64,000 nt of DNA from Siphonodentalium dalli (Eukaryota; Mollusca; Scaphopoda; Gadilida; Siphonodentaliidae), in NCBI GenBank assembly GCA_032622095.1, contig CP136064.1, forward strand, positions 179,400,011 through 179,464,010, given 5' to 3'. The notes beneath the pieces are model-generated. The model did no database searches. It was not told the origin of the DNA and saw only the letters and a program-made list of their open reading frames with translations. The position numbers and the translations under genes are program-made. Below, one piece after another: positions 1 to 10,807 of the stretch (its first letter is position 1; each line of letters starts with the position of its first letter).

Positions 1-174
1 ATTCTGAGAAAATGTCTGGACAAAACTCGGAAAAAATTATGCATTTTGAGAAAAGTTTCTAAGTTGAAAAAGTGGGATAACTCCACAAATAAAATTGCAG
101 GTGCACAGGTTCCCATGGTACTAAATATCTGTGCCAAGTTAAAAAAAATGTAGGAATAAAAGCTCAGACAGAAT

Positions 175-270
175 TGTGTCCACAGCTTGACGGACACATG
201 GACTGACGGACAAACTGATTCCAGTATACCCCCACACAACTTATTGGGGTGGGGGGGGGGGGGGTATAAT
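175..270. repeat. dispersed repeat end with G tract
   Basis: This stretch has GACGGACACATGG-type motifs followed by a short inverted CCCCCACA / TGGGGTGG pair and a run of 14 G (251-264). Similar GACAGACAG or GACGGATGG motifs occur near 3828, 13878 and 17860, so it is probably the end of a dispersed element. No coding content was seen. Confidence 0.35.
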
Positions 271-2375
271 TAGTTATTTATTCCTCTCAAACGCATATTG
301 CTTTTTCAAATAACATATAATGCATATATACCACTGCTCACTACTTCCATTACCTATATAAAGTCTACTCCGTAAAAGTTCAGTTTCAGACATAAACACA
401 GGTATATTACATGTAGATCAATGTAAGTTTACAAGGTGGGTACTACTTTCATGATGAAATTATATATAGGTGGAATGATCAGCAATGAGAAGCTGGGGCA
501 GATAAGATGCCAGTTTCGACTGGTATGACTCTAGGGCTGGTATTCACCAATTGAGTTTATTTGATAATGGCTGAATGCTAGCGCTTACACCACACCGATT
601 CACTGTGGCCGGCTATCAACAATTAGAATCGTATGTAGACCCCGTTTACATGCGTGCGATGAATTTATTATGAACAAGATATCAGATATGTTCATGTAAA
701 TGCATAAATCATTCAAATATTAACATGGAACTGAACTCGGAATGTTCGCATGGTCCAATTGATACAAACATGTATGCCCATGCTCAAATGTCCATGTTAG
801 TACAACCATGACAATGGACCGATAAATAAATACAATCCCCCTGGACCAATTGTGGTGCCACGCCTATAGGAGTCGAAAAGCTATATGTATACATGATTTT
901 TTTTATATACCATTAACTCCATACAAGTAAGTTCCTGTGAATTTTAGTTTTGACGAGAAGGGTGATACCAAGTAAGAGCCCATTATAATCCATGAGATTA
1001 AGAGCTTTAGCACTAAACTATTAGAGCTAGTGTTGCGACAAACAGTTCCCGTTGTCACACCACATGGGGGGTTTTGAAATTTCAGTTATATTAAATTGAT
1101 ATCACTATGATTATTGCAACAGTGTTTGTGGCTTGGTAGGGATAAAACACAAATGAGCTAGCCACCATGTACAAACTTCATATACCCATTTAATAAGAGA
1201 CAATAATTGCAATCCTATCCATTCAAAACACACTACATCTCTTGTTTTTGGTTGGAAAGGGGGTGTCAAACATAATTTCTATTCAAGAGCTGCACTTTAC
1301 TGGAAATGTCATCTGCACCCCCTGGAAGGAATTTTTCAAAATAAATTGTGCAAACTTCTTACATTAACTGTTCGATATTTACAGTCTGGCATACCACGTC
1401 GAAAGGAGGAACAGTTGACTTTTGGTAAAAAAACAACTTAATTCACAATAAAATAATCAGTAAAATTTCAATCTGTATTTAATGATAATCCCACTGTGAG
1501 CACTTCCATGATAACAATGGTATAAAAGAAACAGAACTATCTTAAAAACAGATAAGTGTACGAAATATCCAATAAGTTGTGAAAAAGTCAAATAAACCTT
1601 AAGCATTGTTAAAAAAAACGGTTCACTTAAATGACAATCATTCACGGAACGGCATGATAGCTGTATAGGAGGAGATCACGGAACCAGTAATCACAAATCA
1701 CCAATCGTCAGGTTCCTGACTATATTCCTGGATCATCGCCAACATTTGTATTTCATGTACATTATATTTATCTCTTCTAGGTTAAACGTGTGTGTATATA
1801 AATTGTTGGGAGAGGGGCAACATTACGTTGACATAACTTGTGTCTCATTCCCTTGTAACTTTTGTTGACGAAGACATGGCTTCGCAGTCTGCTTTGGTAC
1901 TTGGTGTGCTCCTTTGAATTTCCAACTGCACCTTCTTAAACCAGAGAGATACTACCAAGTCCATGAAATTCTATTTGCAACTTGGGTTGATATTTTCCAA
2001 CTGGTACAGAAACATTTTCAGCTGTTGGAAATTATTTACCTAACACAGTTTAAGGATAAACATTTTCATGAAGGGCACTTTAATTAGTGCAAATATTTGA
2101 CCAAAAGTTGACTTTTGATCAGAAACAAATTATCACATTAAATACGGGCTGCAGAATCTCAAAATTAGAATAATTTCAACCTATATTTGGTCGTTGTTAA
2201 AAATGTTTAGCAACAGTTGAGAGGGTGAGCACCCCACCCTTTCGCCACATCCATATTTATACATATGCGTACATATTGGTCATTTAAAAAAAACTTAGCA
2301 TTAAATTATTTGCAACATGACTCCAATAGCATAACGGTAACATCAGTCACCAGACTCACCTCTTTCTCACAAATA
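271..2375. other. non-coding stretch, probably seipin intron or downstream sequence
   Basis: No exon, RNA gene or complete element was recognised. A diverged minus-strand match to the 2583-2769 repeat starts near 533 (GGGCTGGTATTCACCA). The remaining seipin exons were sought here on the minus strand and not found. Confidence 0.4.
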
Positions 2376-2378
2376 CAG

Positions 2379-2585
2379 TAATGCCATAAATAATCGACTC
2401 CTTTACCACAGCAGAATTATAGGTAATTTTTCAGGATTTAGTCAGAAATATGGCTTGTTGCCATTCATTGGAAAGCTCTCAGTGAGAGCTTTCCAATAAA
2501 TGGCAACAAGCCATATTTCCGACTAAATCCTGAAAAATTACCCATAATTCTGCTGTGGTTAAGGAGTCGATTATTTATGGCATTA
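2379..2585. mobile_element. fold-back MITE, TAATGCC family (copy 1)
   Basis: This is an almost perfect palindrome of about 207 bp. TAATGCCATAAATAATCGAC at the left is mirrored at the right end, and the centre is the hairpin GAAAGCTCTCAGTGAGAGC (about 2471-2493). The left end has a TA. A full copy lies at 12453-12666 and partial copies at 7994-8089 and 12194-12313. TA flanks and all-arm structure fit a Tc1/mariner-type MITE; the superfamily is inferred. Confidence 0.8.
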
Positions 2586-2769
2586 AATGTATGCATGTGT
2601 AAATCCCACAGTGGTCAATCTATGAGTGTGGTCCAATCTCTTGATTGGATAATTCAATGCCGCGGCGATATCTTCCCATGCATTGACGACCACATACAGC
2701 TTCACATTGAGCTTCGCGCTGTTAAAACTACTTGGAATATATATAAACCCAGCTGGTGAATACCAGCCC
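2583..2769. repeat. companion repeat of the TAATGCC MITE (copy 1)
   Basis: About 185 bp shared with 12785-12964, including GCCGCGGCGATATCTTCCCA and the end CAGCTGGTGAATACCAGCCC. It abuts the fold-back MITE here. In the second copy it ends in the MITE terminus (CGATTATTTAGGGCATTACT), so it may be alternative internal sequence of the same family. No coding potential was seen. Confidence 0.65.
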
Positions 2770-2859
2770 TAGGAGTCACATATTGTTGTTGACAAGTTTC
2801 CACCTTAAATTTTCTGGCATTTGACTCATCCTGGTCGATGTTGGGACAGATTCTATAAC

Positions 2860-3160
2860 AATAATAATCAACATTGTAATTGGCCTGTGATTGTAAACAT
2901 TTAGGGATGAATCTTTGATTATTCGAGCATTGTCCATGTGGTATATATCGGCAGACCTGAGCAGGAAATGATCAATATTCGATGGATGGATCACATGCAG
3001 GAGCAATTGTAGTAATGTTCGAGTCAGTGAAGATGACTTCAATAACAGATTTCAAAGAAAAGTGTGCAAGCAAATCATTAAATCGCTTGTTGGACTCATA
3101 ATCTTTCTCTAAATTCCCATTGAAGTCACCCATCAGAATCGGAGTACCTAATAGCATAAA
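2860..3160 (-). pseudogene. LINE endonuclease (EEP/APE-like) fragment
   Basis: Minus-strand translation gives PILMGDFNGN, the GDFN motif of AP-type endonucleases of non-LTR retrotransposons. Past one frameshift (near 2985) it gives SNIDHFLLRS and NVYNHRPI, matching the xIDHxL and SDHxPI motifs of the same fold, in the right order and spacing. Only the C-terminal half of the domain remains, with no reverse transcriptase beside it. It is a decayed fragment inside or near the seipin transcription unit, in the same orientation. The clade cannot be set from this piece. Confidence 0.7.
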
Positions 3161-3331
3161 GAATTTGAAGATATCATATAAAATTATGATATACGTACAG
3201 GTATAATCCTATTATATGTGGGAAATGGACTATGTTCGTTTGTTGAACTTATTATCTGAACATTTCCAACAATGAGTATTTGATAAAGAAAGGGTTAAAG
3301 TTTCAGAGCTGAAACAGAATGTCATACTCAC

Positions 3332-3399
3332 AGATTTTGAAGATGAGTAGGTTTTTTCACCATTTTTGTCATACATGTATGAGGAGATCATAAACATAC
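3332..3399 (-). CDS. BSCL2: seipin, internal coding exon (fourth found)
   Basis: This 68-nt exon on the minus strand is bounded by the acceptor TTTGTTTCAG and the donor GTGAGT. It encodes two codon positions of Gly, then MFMISSYMYDKNGEKTYSSS and KS. This matches the seipin lumenal segment LGMFLV...(R)GG..ISTSSRS, part of the beta-sandwich domain that sits in the ER lumen and binds lipid. It enters at phase 1, exactly the phase at which the exon at 6199-6274 ends, and leaves at phase 0. The next exon should continue with a (V/A)MLxYRS-like stretch; it was not found in 1-3331 and is probably outside the window. Confidence 0.85.
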
Positions 3400-4241
3400 C
3401 TGAAACAAAGAGTCACAGTTTTGCTTCATTGACATTATAAATCAAGAATGACACAAAAAGTTTTTATAACTGTACATATATCGTCAGTGGGCTTAGAAAA
3501 TGTTGTATCTTCCAAATTTTTTATTTTATAGACGACACAAAAATCTATTTATCTCCAAAAATAGCACTGGTAGCTACCAATACCATTGCTTGATAATCCT
3601 TTATACCACAGTTGTTATAAAAGATAAACTTTCATATTCATTTCTGACCTAGATGTGATGAGGAAAACATGATTTTATGGTATTATACAACATTTTTAGA
3701 AGTAACTATTTTAAAGCCGAATTCGAACTTGACTTGTATTTTGTCCTAGTATTTAAACCCACATACCAAATATCATTCCATTTAGTTGAGACTATCTAAA
3801 GTTATCATCCGGAAACCAAAAGCGAACAGATGGACAGACAGGTGGAGTAATAACAAATTACGTCCCATTTTTTTTAGAAAGGGAATATAAAAATTTGTTG
3901 TTGGATACGACATTTTAGTTCTGATAATTTCCCCAGCTTTGATTAGTCTTGGTCACTCAGGATAAGGAGGAAACGCCCTCTGGTCATGCTTGGATTATGC
4001 TTTGATATAAGTATTATCATTTCGACTGTCTGTCATCTGCTTATATTTCCTGATCATCCCCCAAATGAATAATACAACATTCCAATATATGTTCATAACT
4101 GCGTAGGAGAAACTTTAAGTAAAGAAAGGGTTAACACCCAACACAGAAATCGCCCCGCTCACGACACCTTCTAAAAGGATCTTTATATTTTACTAACTTG
4201 TTCGAAATTCATGCATTTTATTAATCTTATGCAATAACCAA
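3400..4241. other. seipin intron, no recognised element
   Basis: AT-rich sequence with no exon or terminal-repeat structure seen. A GACAGACAG-like motif near 3828 resembles dispersed repeat ends elsewhere in the window. Confidence 0.4.
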
Positions 4242-4245
4242 TTAA

Positions 4246-4546
4246 AGGTACTCAATCCAATCAGATGCTCCTAAATTACTATTTCTTTGGCTTCGGGTGT
4301 AATAATAACCACTTTATTTTAGAGTTATCCATCTTCATCTACAATTTGTCCATTTGTCCATTTTCTGGGCCACATCTCGAGAATTAACAAACTTGGGCCA
4401 CATTTCGAGAAATTAACAAACTTCAAAAATCGATATCTGATCACTCTGAGCTTTGATGGGTGAGTTCCTCGACTCGAATCAAATAGTTTTTACCCCAGAA
4501 GCCAAAGAAATAGTAATTTAGGAGCGTCTGATTGGAGTGAGTACCT
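4246..4546. mobile_element. TTAA-flanked MITE, AGGTACTC family (copy 1)
   Basis: Flanked by TTAA at 4242-4245 and 4547-4550. Terminal inverted repeats of about 55 bp begin AGGTACTCAATCCAATCAG and run to GGCTTCGGG; the right arm (4490-4546) is the near-exact complement. It has no coding content. A TTAA duplication fits piggyBac or Kolobok-type mobilisation; which one is not determined. Confidence 0.75.
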
Positions 4547-4879
4547 TTAAAGTGATGTGAAGCACTCCGGTAGGGTAATCAAATAGAAATTAAGAAAAGT
4601 CCTGCTCAAAGTTATTTATTTGTTACGAATATTAATCCAAATTGACGATACACACCATCATTCTTATATATATTAATTAAATGCAATGACTCTCGATGGC
4701 GAAATCATTTGTGTTAGCTTATCGCCGATAGTTGATGATTTCTATGGAGTGGTATGGTCGATTTCTTTGAAATTTTCGGCGATGTTAGTAGAATGCTACA
4801 TTCCCCAGGTTGGCCTAGCACCTGAGTACATAACTTTAACAAATTCACGCACCCGAACAAGTCCATAATATGTCTTTAA

Positions 4880-5447
4880 AGATTATATTTCTATGGCTTC
4901 GGGGGTGAAAAATATTTGTTTATTCAAGTCGACGAATCCACCTTTCAAGCAGTCCTTCCCAGGAGATGGGAGCGATTGCTCTCGCACCCGTATGTACTCG
5001 CAATTTTTAATTCATGGGTGCTAAAATTCGCACTCGTCCATCTTGTCAAACTGTTCAAGGTCACTGTAATCGTTGGTTCAATATTGAACTATTTGAAGGT
5101 ATATTTAGAACCTCTCCCATCTCAATTAAATTACGGGCATGTGAAAGTGTAATTGGACATAGATCTATCCCACAATGACATTTTGTTTGAGAGAAACCAA
5201 ACTTACGATTATATTACAGGCGCAATTACACCCGTCTTCTGAAGTACGAGAACAAATAAGTGCTCTCGCTGTGTTTTCCTCGTGGGAAGGACTACAAGTT
5301 CACGCTAAGAGCTAGTAGATTTTGATTATTAAAATCTATATATTTTCTACACCTCAAATTCCATATATGGTATGCCTGGTTCGAAGCGAAAACACCCCGA
5401 AGCCGAAAAGATAGGAATATAGGGGTGCTAAATCGAGTAGGGTGTCT
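4880..5447. mobile_element. TTAA-flanked MITE related to 4246-4546, with a nested element
   Basis: TTAA lies at 4876-4879 and 5448-5451. The right arm, read in complement, has AGCACCCCTATATTCCTATC followed by GGCTTCGGGGTG, collinear with the arms of the 4246 element. The left arm is shortened (ATTATATTTCTATGGCTTCG). The middle holds the element described at 4948-5298. The flanking TTTAAAG is shared with the first copy. Confidence 0.6.
4948..5298. mobile_element. GTCCTTCCCA-ended short element (copy 1)
   Basis: About 350 bp, collinear with 10947-11316 over its whole length (shared blocks include GATTGCTCTCGCACCCGTA and TTGGTTCAATATTGAACTAT). It begins GCAGTCCTTCCCAGGAGA and ends in the complement of GTAGTCCTTCCCACGAGG, giving imperfect inverted ends. 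It sits inside the TTAA-flanked MITE 4880-5447, so it inserted later. It contains no plausible gene. Confidence 0.65.
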
Positions 5448-5765
5448 TTAAAGAAATTGACCAGACAGATGATGATTATGTTCCTAACTTGGAAGAGAAA
5501 TTTTACAAAACCAGCTCAAGAGAAATTTTACAAAACCAGCTCATTAAAAGTATCTGGTGACAAATTAAATATTGATTGATTTGCGTAAAATATTAAAATA
5601 TTCTCAAATGATTGCACTATGCTTTTATTTGCATTTTCTGGCCTTTTTAATTATGATGAATTATGAAAAAGTGATGTGCAAATTCTGGAATCAGTTGCTG
5701 GAGAAAAATATTTATTAAATGCAGATTTCATAAGTGGTAGTAGGATTAAGTTGAGATTCGATTAA

Positions 5766-6014
5766 CCCTTTTATGACAGGTGCAGCATTAAAGATCCTGT
5801 GCCAGTGCATTCTCTTATATATGCGAGTCTCCTTAAGGGAGCCTCTCATATACAAGTGAAAGCACTGGCTTACAAGGTCAAGGTACATGTGAATATTATT
5901 AGGCCAATGTATTCTCATATATATGCGAGGCTCCCTATGGGAGACTTGCATAATAAGAGAATGCATTGGCACAGGGTTTTCGCAAAATTTCAGGAAGCTC
6001 CAGTCATGGAAAGG
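5766..6014. mobile_element. piggyBac-like MITE, CCCTTTCATGAC family (copy 1)
   Basis: Bounded by TTAA at 5762-5765 and 6015-6018. The left end is CCCTTTTATGACAGG and the right end in complement is CCTTTCCATGACTGGAGC. Internal inverted segments repeat TTCTCTTATATATGCGAG. CCCT ends plus a TTAA duplication are typical of piggyBac. A second copy lies at 7539-7798. Confidence 0.75.
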
Positions 6015-6198
6015 TTAACATTTAATGACAAAACATTAGAGTGATACAACTTAAAGATCAATTGATTGGAGTGCTTAAACTGGTGAGCAAAGACCTAGGT
6101 TACGACTGCACGAGTTGAGTATAGCTGATGCCAAATTAGTAACTAATGTTAATGTGAAATGTTGATTTGAATTAAAAATGGAAATATAATGTTATTAC

Positions 6199-6274
6199 CG
6201 ATTTCACGATTGGGAGGTGATTCTGGTAACTCTAAATCCATGATAATTCTGTAACCCTGTCCCCGTTTGAAAAC
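6199..6274 (-). CDS. BSCL2: seipin, internal coding exon (third found)
   Basis: This 76-nt exon has the acceptor TTTTTTTCTGACAG and the donor GTAATAAC. It encodes VFKRGQGYRIIMDLELPESP followed by PNREI and the first base of a Gly codon. It aligns with human seipin [20 protein letters not shown], the most conserved motif of the lumenal domain. It starts in phase 0 and ends in phase 1, so it joins the exon at 3332-3399 to give a G-M-F junction as in known seipins. Seipin oligomerises in the ER membrane and helps form lipid droplets and ER-droplet contacts. Confidence 0.9.
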
Positions 6275-6324
6275 CTGTCAGAAAAAAACAAAACAGCTGA
6301 TGAAAATTGTAATATACAGCTTGA

Positions 6325-6795
6325 AATCAAGCCTGCATATAGCATGTTAGTCATTTGCAGAATGAGGTTCCCAGAGGGTGAGTTTAGTGATGCTATCCTG
6401 CACGGTGGGTTAGCATAACCAAATTCACCCTCTGGGAACCTCATTCTGCTTAGGCCTCAACTGCTATGGGAGAGGGAGACCTACATGTAGGATCCGATTG
6501 AAGTTCCCCAGTTGAAGTTGGTGATGTTTGCCCATTTATAATAGTCACCTCAATTATGCATTTTATCTTCTGCAAATTAAGGGATATAGAAACTCCCAGA
6601 AGAGAAAAAGTAACTAAAAACAATGTTAATTTGAGATTATAGATACTGCCCAGAAGATGAGGCCTAACCAGATTGAGGTCCCCAGAGGGTGAATTTGGTG
6701 ATGCTAGCCCACTGTGCGGGATAGCATCACTAAATTCACCCTCTGGGGACCTCATTCTGCAAATGACAGACACAATATTTGCAGGTTTGCTTGAA
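6325..6795. mobile_element. fold-back element with two hairpin-bearing arms
   Basis: Each end carries a ~95-bp hairpin (6357-6448 and 6663-6760) with arms GCAGAATGAGGT(T/C)CCCAGA and its complement. The two hairpins are themselves inverted relative to each other. Outward of both lies TCATTTGC with further inverted similarity (CAAGC.CCTGCA), and inward of both lies TTAGGCCTCA. The whole unit is therefore a palindrome made of two palindromes around ~190 bp of unique sequence. No coding region and no clear target duplication were found. Confidence 0.7.
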
Positions 6796-7429
6796 ATCAC
6801 ATGTGGAATGGTTACATCTGAAAAATGACTTGTTGTTCAGAGGTAAGTAACACATTTTAGTCAATAAATCAACTAATAATTGAAATCAAAATCATGCATC
6901 CTATAATGGGTGTAAACAAATAAATACATACAGACATGTGAGGAATCAAGGACACAATACATACACTTGGTTAAAACATAAAAAAAATATTTTAAAGATA
7001 TTGATATGAGTGGGTTAAAATATAAAGTGTGTTGTCATAGGCTGAAATAAACATGTTCAAATAATTTTATATGATTGAGTATATATTAAATGGTATAAGA
7101 TATTGATCAATTTAGACTCTGCACCGTTGATACTTTTGTGGGTTTTTCATCTCTTATGTTTATGTTAAAAATAATTCATTAATTATATTCCATCTCTCTT
7201 GAAAAAAGATTTTTTTTTTTGTAGAATAACCCTTTAATGTCAACCATTAGGTAGATTCTTAAAGATGCTGCATCTCTTCCCAGCAGCAGTTCAAACAACA
7301 ACAAAAATTTCAATTTAGACTATAAGCAGTCCAAACTTCAGAAATAATCAAATTTATCTCTGTATGGAACTGTAGGAAAGTGGTCTTTGCTGAAAAGGTC
7401 AACAATATTAGTTACAGCTGTGTATTTAC
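6796..7429. other. seipin intron, no recognised element
   Basis: AT-rich sequence containing only a short poly-T run near 7209. Nothing else could be supported. Confidence 0.4.
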
Positions 7430-7484
7430 CAACGGCAATTTCCACAGGCGGAATCTCGTCACAGGAGGGTTATTGACAATGAAA
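7430..7484 (-). CDS. BSCL2: candidate seipin exon (second), tentative
   Basis: On the minus strand an acceptor (GGAATTTGTTTTTAG) is followed by 55 nt open in one frame and a donor GTAAATAC. The first base completes the AA left by exon 1, and the last codon ends in phase 0, as the next exon (6199-6274) requires. The predicted residues include NNPPVTRFRLWKLPL. Homology to seipin (expected C..FPxANVSLxK) is weak, so the call rests on position, splice sites and the double phase match. A different exon elsewhere in the 7485-18402 intron remains possible. Confidence 0.4.
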
Positions 7485-7538
7485 CTAAAAACAAATTCCT
7501 TCTATTTTTTCAAGTTATTCTTGATAATAGTAGTTTAA

Positions 7539-7798
7539 CACTTTCATGACGGGAGCTCCACTGGTGCAGTATTAAAGATCATCTGCCAGGGCATTCTCTT
7601 AATTATGCAAGTCTCACATAGGGAGACTTGCATATATAAGAGAATGCACTGGCTTACAAGGTCACGGTAAATATTGTTTGGCCAATGTATTCTCTTATAT
7701 ATGTGAAGTTCCTATTGGAGACTCGCATATACATTGTATAAGAGAATGCATTGGCAATGGTTTTCACAAAATTACAGGAAGCTCCAGTCATGGAAGGG
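7539..7798. mobile_element. piggyBac-like MITE, CCCTTTCATGAC family (copy 2)
   Basis: TTAA lies at 7535-7538 and 7799-7802. The left end is CACTTTCATGACGGGAGCTCC and the right end in complement is CCCTTCCATGACTGGAGC. It is collinear with copy 1, including the paired inverted TTCTCTTATATATG segments. Confidence 0.75.
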
Positions 7799-7993
7799 TT
7801 AACAAACTTGGTATGATTTTTTCAGTTGTACCCAACGCGAATGCCTCCCATATCTTTTAAAGTGTTTCTCTGCCTATTAACTGCTTGAAAGATCGGAATA
7901 TCACAACATATGAAGATTAGAATGAGCCATTCCAATATATAAGTTTTTAACTGAATGGGAGAATCCATTCATTAGTAAAATGTTTATATACAT

Positions 7994-8089
7994 TAATGCC
8001 CTAAATAATCGACTCCTTAACCACACCACAGCAGAATTATGGGTAACTTTTCAGGATTTAGTCGGAATATGGCTTGTTGCCATTCATCG
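7994..8089. mobile_element. half copy of the TAATGCC fold-back MITE
   Basis: One arm only, from TAATGCCCTAAATAATCGAC to GCTTGTTGCCATTCATCG, stopping just before the palindrome centre. It was truncated at or near the hairpin loop. Confidence 0.7.
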
Positions 8090-9019
8090 TGTAACATGGG
8101 CCTGGTTCTTGTAATGACTTCTGGGTAGCATGGATAATTCTCTTGGCCCAAACCTCAACGTTACAGGTAATGTGATCTGTGGATTTTTGGATCTTGCTTC
8201 TTGACTAATCTGTGGTCTATTCTCGACTACTTGTCTGTTTCTTGGCTTGATCTCTCTATGTGGAGCCTCGAATCCCTCGTAGGACTAGCAACGTATGAGC
8301 CCACAGATTATCTTAAAGTGACCACAGGCACAGACAAACCGTTACAAAGCAATATGATTTATTAGAACAATATCCAAGATTCCACAGAATGATTCACATA
8401 AGAATGAAGATATGTTATCACCAAAGCCTCTCTTAGGCAATTAGCCAATTGATAACCAACAGCCAAAGACAGGGGTGGCACTTCGAAATCCCCTAAAGTC
8501 TTGACAAAATGCCCCCAATGGGTCTTTAAAAGTCAGGTAAAATACTGACAATAGTTCTGTACTGACTGTCTACAAAGACTAATTCTGTTGGAGTGAGTAC
8601 GAGATCGGGTCGGTTTGTTTATATACATGTAGCAACACAACCCTTTCCCATGATGCACTGCAAATGCGACCCTAAAAGCGACCCGTTGAGAATGCGACCC
8701 AATAACATGAGCCACCGAGACGTAACCCAATAACACGACCCAGCGAGACGTGAGCCAATAACACAACCCAGCGAAACGTTTGAATCTGCTGGGGTAACAA
8801 GAGTGACATGCGATGGGTGGAGCTTAAGGAGTGTCTGCCAATCGTGTAACGAATAGATAAATAGTGAAGAAATGTCACAATAGATTGCCGATAAAATACT
8901 TTAATATGCTAAACAATTAGTGATAATAGAATAGAAACTGGATGAATATGCAGATTATGAACTGGATTTGCTAGAATATAATAGATGATATGACAATCAA
9001 TGATGATTAAAGTGCAATT
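8090..9019. other. intronic sequence with short degenerate repeats
   Basis: Around 8700-8785 the motif CCAATAACA(C/T)(G/A)A(C/G)CCA with (A/G)CG recurs three or four times. No exon or terminal-repeat element was recognised. Confidence 0.35.
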
Positions 9020-10807
9020 TGATGCGATGAAATTGGAGTTTGCTTTAATGCAGTGACCATTGCTAAAGAATTCAATAATTTCTTTTGCAATATAGCATCT
9101 AATCTTCTGAATAAACTCCCAAAGGCTCCTGGTATCTTCAACAACTTGACTCTTGTTAACTACTATAGAAGCAAAGTAGATCCCATCAACAAACTTAAAC
9201 TCCATGTTGTTGATGAAGATGAAGTTCATAAGATACTAGAAAGTCTGTGCTCATCCAAAGCCACGGGCCCCGATGGGATACCGGCAAGGTTTTTGAAGGA
9301 TGGTGCTGCTGTTTTAACATCTCCACTCACCCACATAGTGAATCTTTCTATTCACAATGGGCATGTCCCAGAAGAGCTCAAAAGAGCTAGGGTCGTACCA
9401 ATCTATAAGAAGGGGGAGAAGACACAGCCTGGAAATTACAGACCTGTCTCCGTACTTAATTTAGCCTAAAAAATAATAGAAAGAATTGTATACAAACAAC
9501 TTGAGGAATATTTACAAAAACAAAATTTATTATATGGCTACCAATCTGGTTTTAGGTCAGGGTTTTCAACAGACACATGTCTGTTATACCTCACAGATAA
9601 AATTCGTAGTGAGATGGACAAGGGTAACCTTACAGGTATGGTCCTGATAGACCTTCAAAAGGCTTTTGATACAGTGGATCATGAAATTTTATTGCAAAAA
9701 CTTAAGGTTATCGGTTTGGATGAAAGCGCACTTCTTTGGTTTCACAGCTACCTGAATGGGAGATCCCAAGCTGTTGATGTAAATGGTACATTATCCGATT
9801 TTGAAGATATTTCCTGTGGTGTACCCCAGAGGTCAATTTTAGGTCCTCTACTGTTTTTACTGTATGTTAACGATGCTTCCATGGCTGTGTCTTGTCAACT
9901 CCTCTTATATGCAGATGACTCTGCCCTTAATGTCGTTGGATCTGATGTGCACATCATTGAACAAACTCTCAGCGTAGAACTGAGCAAACTGAGCGCTTGG
10001 CTGGTGGATAATAAACTATCTTTACACCTGGGAAAAACAGAATCAATTCTTTTCGGATCACCACATAAATTGAAAAATAAATCCCAGCTGAGTGTTTGCT
10101 GTGATGGCGTGAGCATCAGACCCAGTGACTCCGTAACATATCTCGGGGCCATTTTAGACCACCATCTTAATGGTGAGCTAATGGCAGCACACATGTTGCA
10201 GAAGGCAAACTCTAAGTTGAAATTCTTGTACAGAAAGGCATCTTACCTGAACCAATACTGCAAAAGAACTCTATCCTTGGCCCTCATTCAATGTCATTTT
10301 GACTATAGTTCAAGCTTTTGGTACACTAGTCTAATGCAGAGAACAAAGATCCGATTACAAGCAACCCAGAATAGGCTAGTAAGATACATTTTAGATCTAA
10401 ATTGTAGGACACATATTGGCTATTCGGAATTTCTAAAAGCAGATTGGCTGCCGTTATGTGAAAGAGTTAACTTTAGGAAATTGACAATGGTTATGAAGAT
10501 CTCAGATAAGCAAGCCCCAGTATATTTTAATGAACATTTCAAACGATCAAATAAAGAAGGGGATATAAATGTTTTGGACAATGATGCTGATCAATCTGAA
10601 ACCCGGTCAGGTAAACTGAAATTCATCCTCCCTCATGTAAGTTGTTATGGGAAAACATCTTTTTTCTACACAGGAATAAGACTCTGGAATAGACTTGACA
10701 AAACTGTACATCTACCCATTGACATCAAGTACCGGAAATTTTGCATAAAAAAACATCTCTTATCTAAACTGAAGGACCGAGAGGAAGATCCCTTTCTGTA
10801 CTACTGA
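9020..10807 (+). pseudogene. CR1/Jockey-type LINE reverse transcriptase, 5'-truncated
   Basis: One reading frame covers the reverse transcriptase of a non-LTR retrotransposon, which copies its RNA at a nicked target. Visible motifs in order are FNNFFCNIAS, KATGPDGIPARFLKD, VPIYKKGEKTQPGNYRPVS, the catalytic-core FDTVDHEILL, CGVPQRSILGPLLFLLYVND and the active-site YADDS, then the usual C-terminal GIRLWNRL...FCIKKHLL. The frame is broken once, by TAA at 9467-9469 just after the NYRPVSVLNLA segment; translation continues in phase on both sides. Upstream it is closed by a TGA at 9020-9022, with no endonuclease domain, as expected for 5' truncation. It lies antisense to seipin, in a large intron. 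The clade call rests on motif style. Confidence 0.88.

Noticed and set aside
1457-1645. Possible next seipin exon (minus), with a MLKVYLTF-like stretch
   Set aside because: It lacks a proper AG acceptor in the right phase and does not continue to resemble seipin.
5715-6044. Overlapping frames on both strands rich in MHW, HIYAR and similar
   Set aside because: They lie within the palindromic piggyBac-like MITE, where inverted repeats give mirrored open frames.
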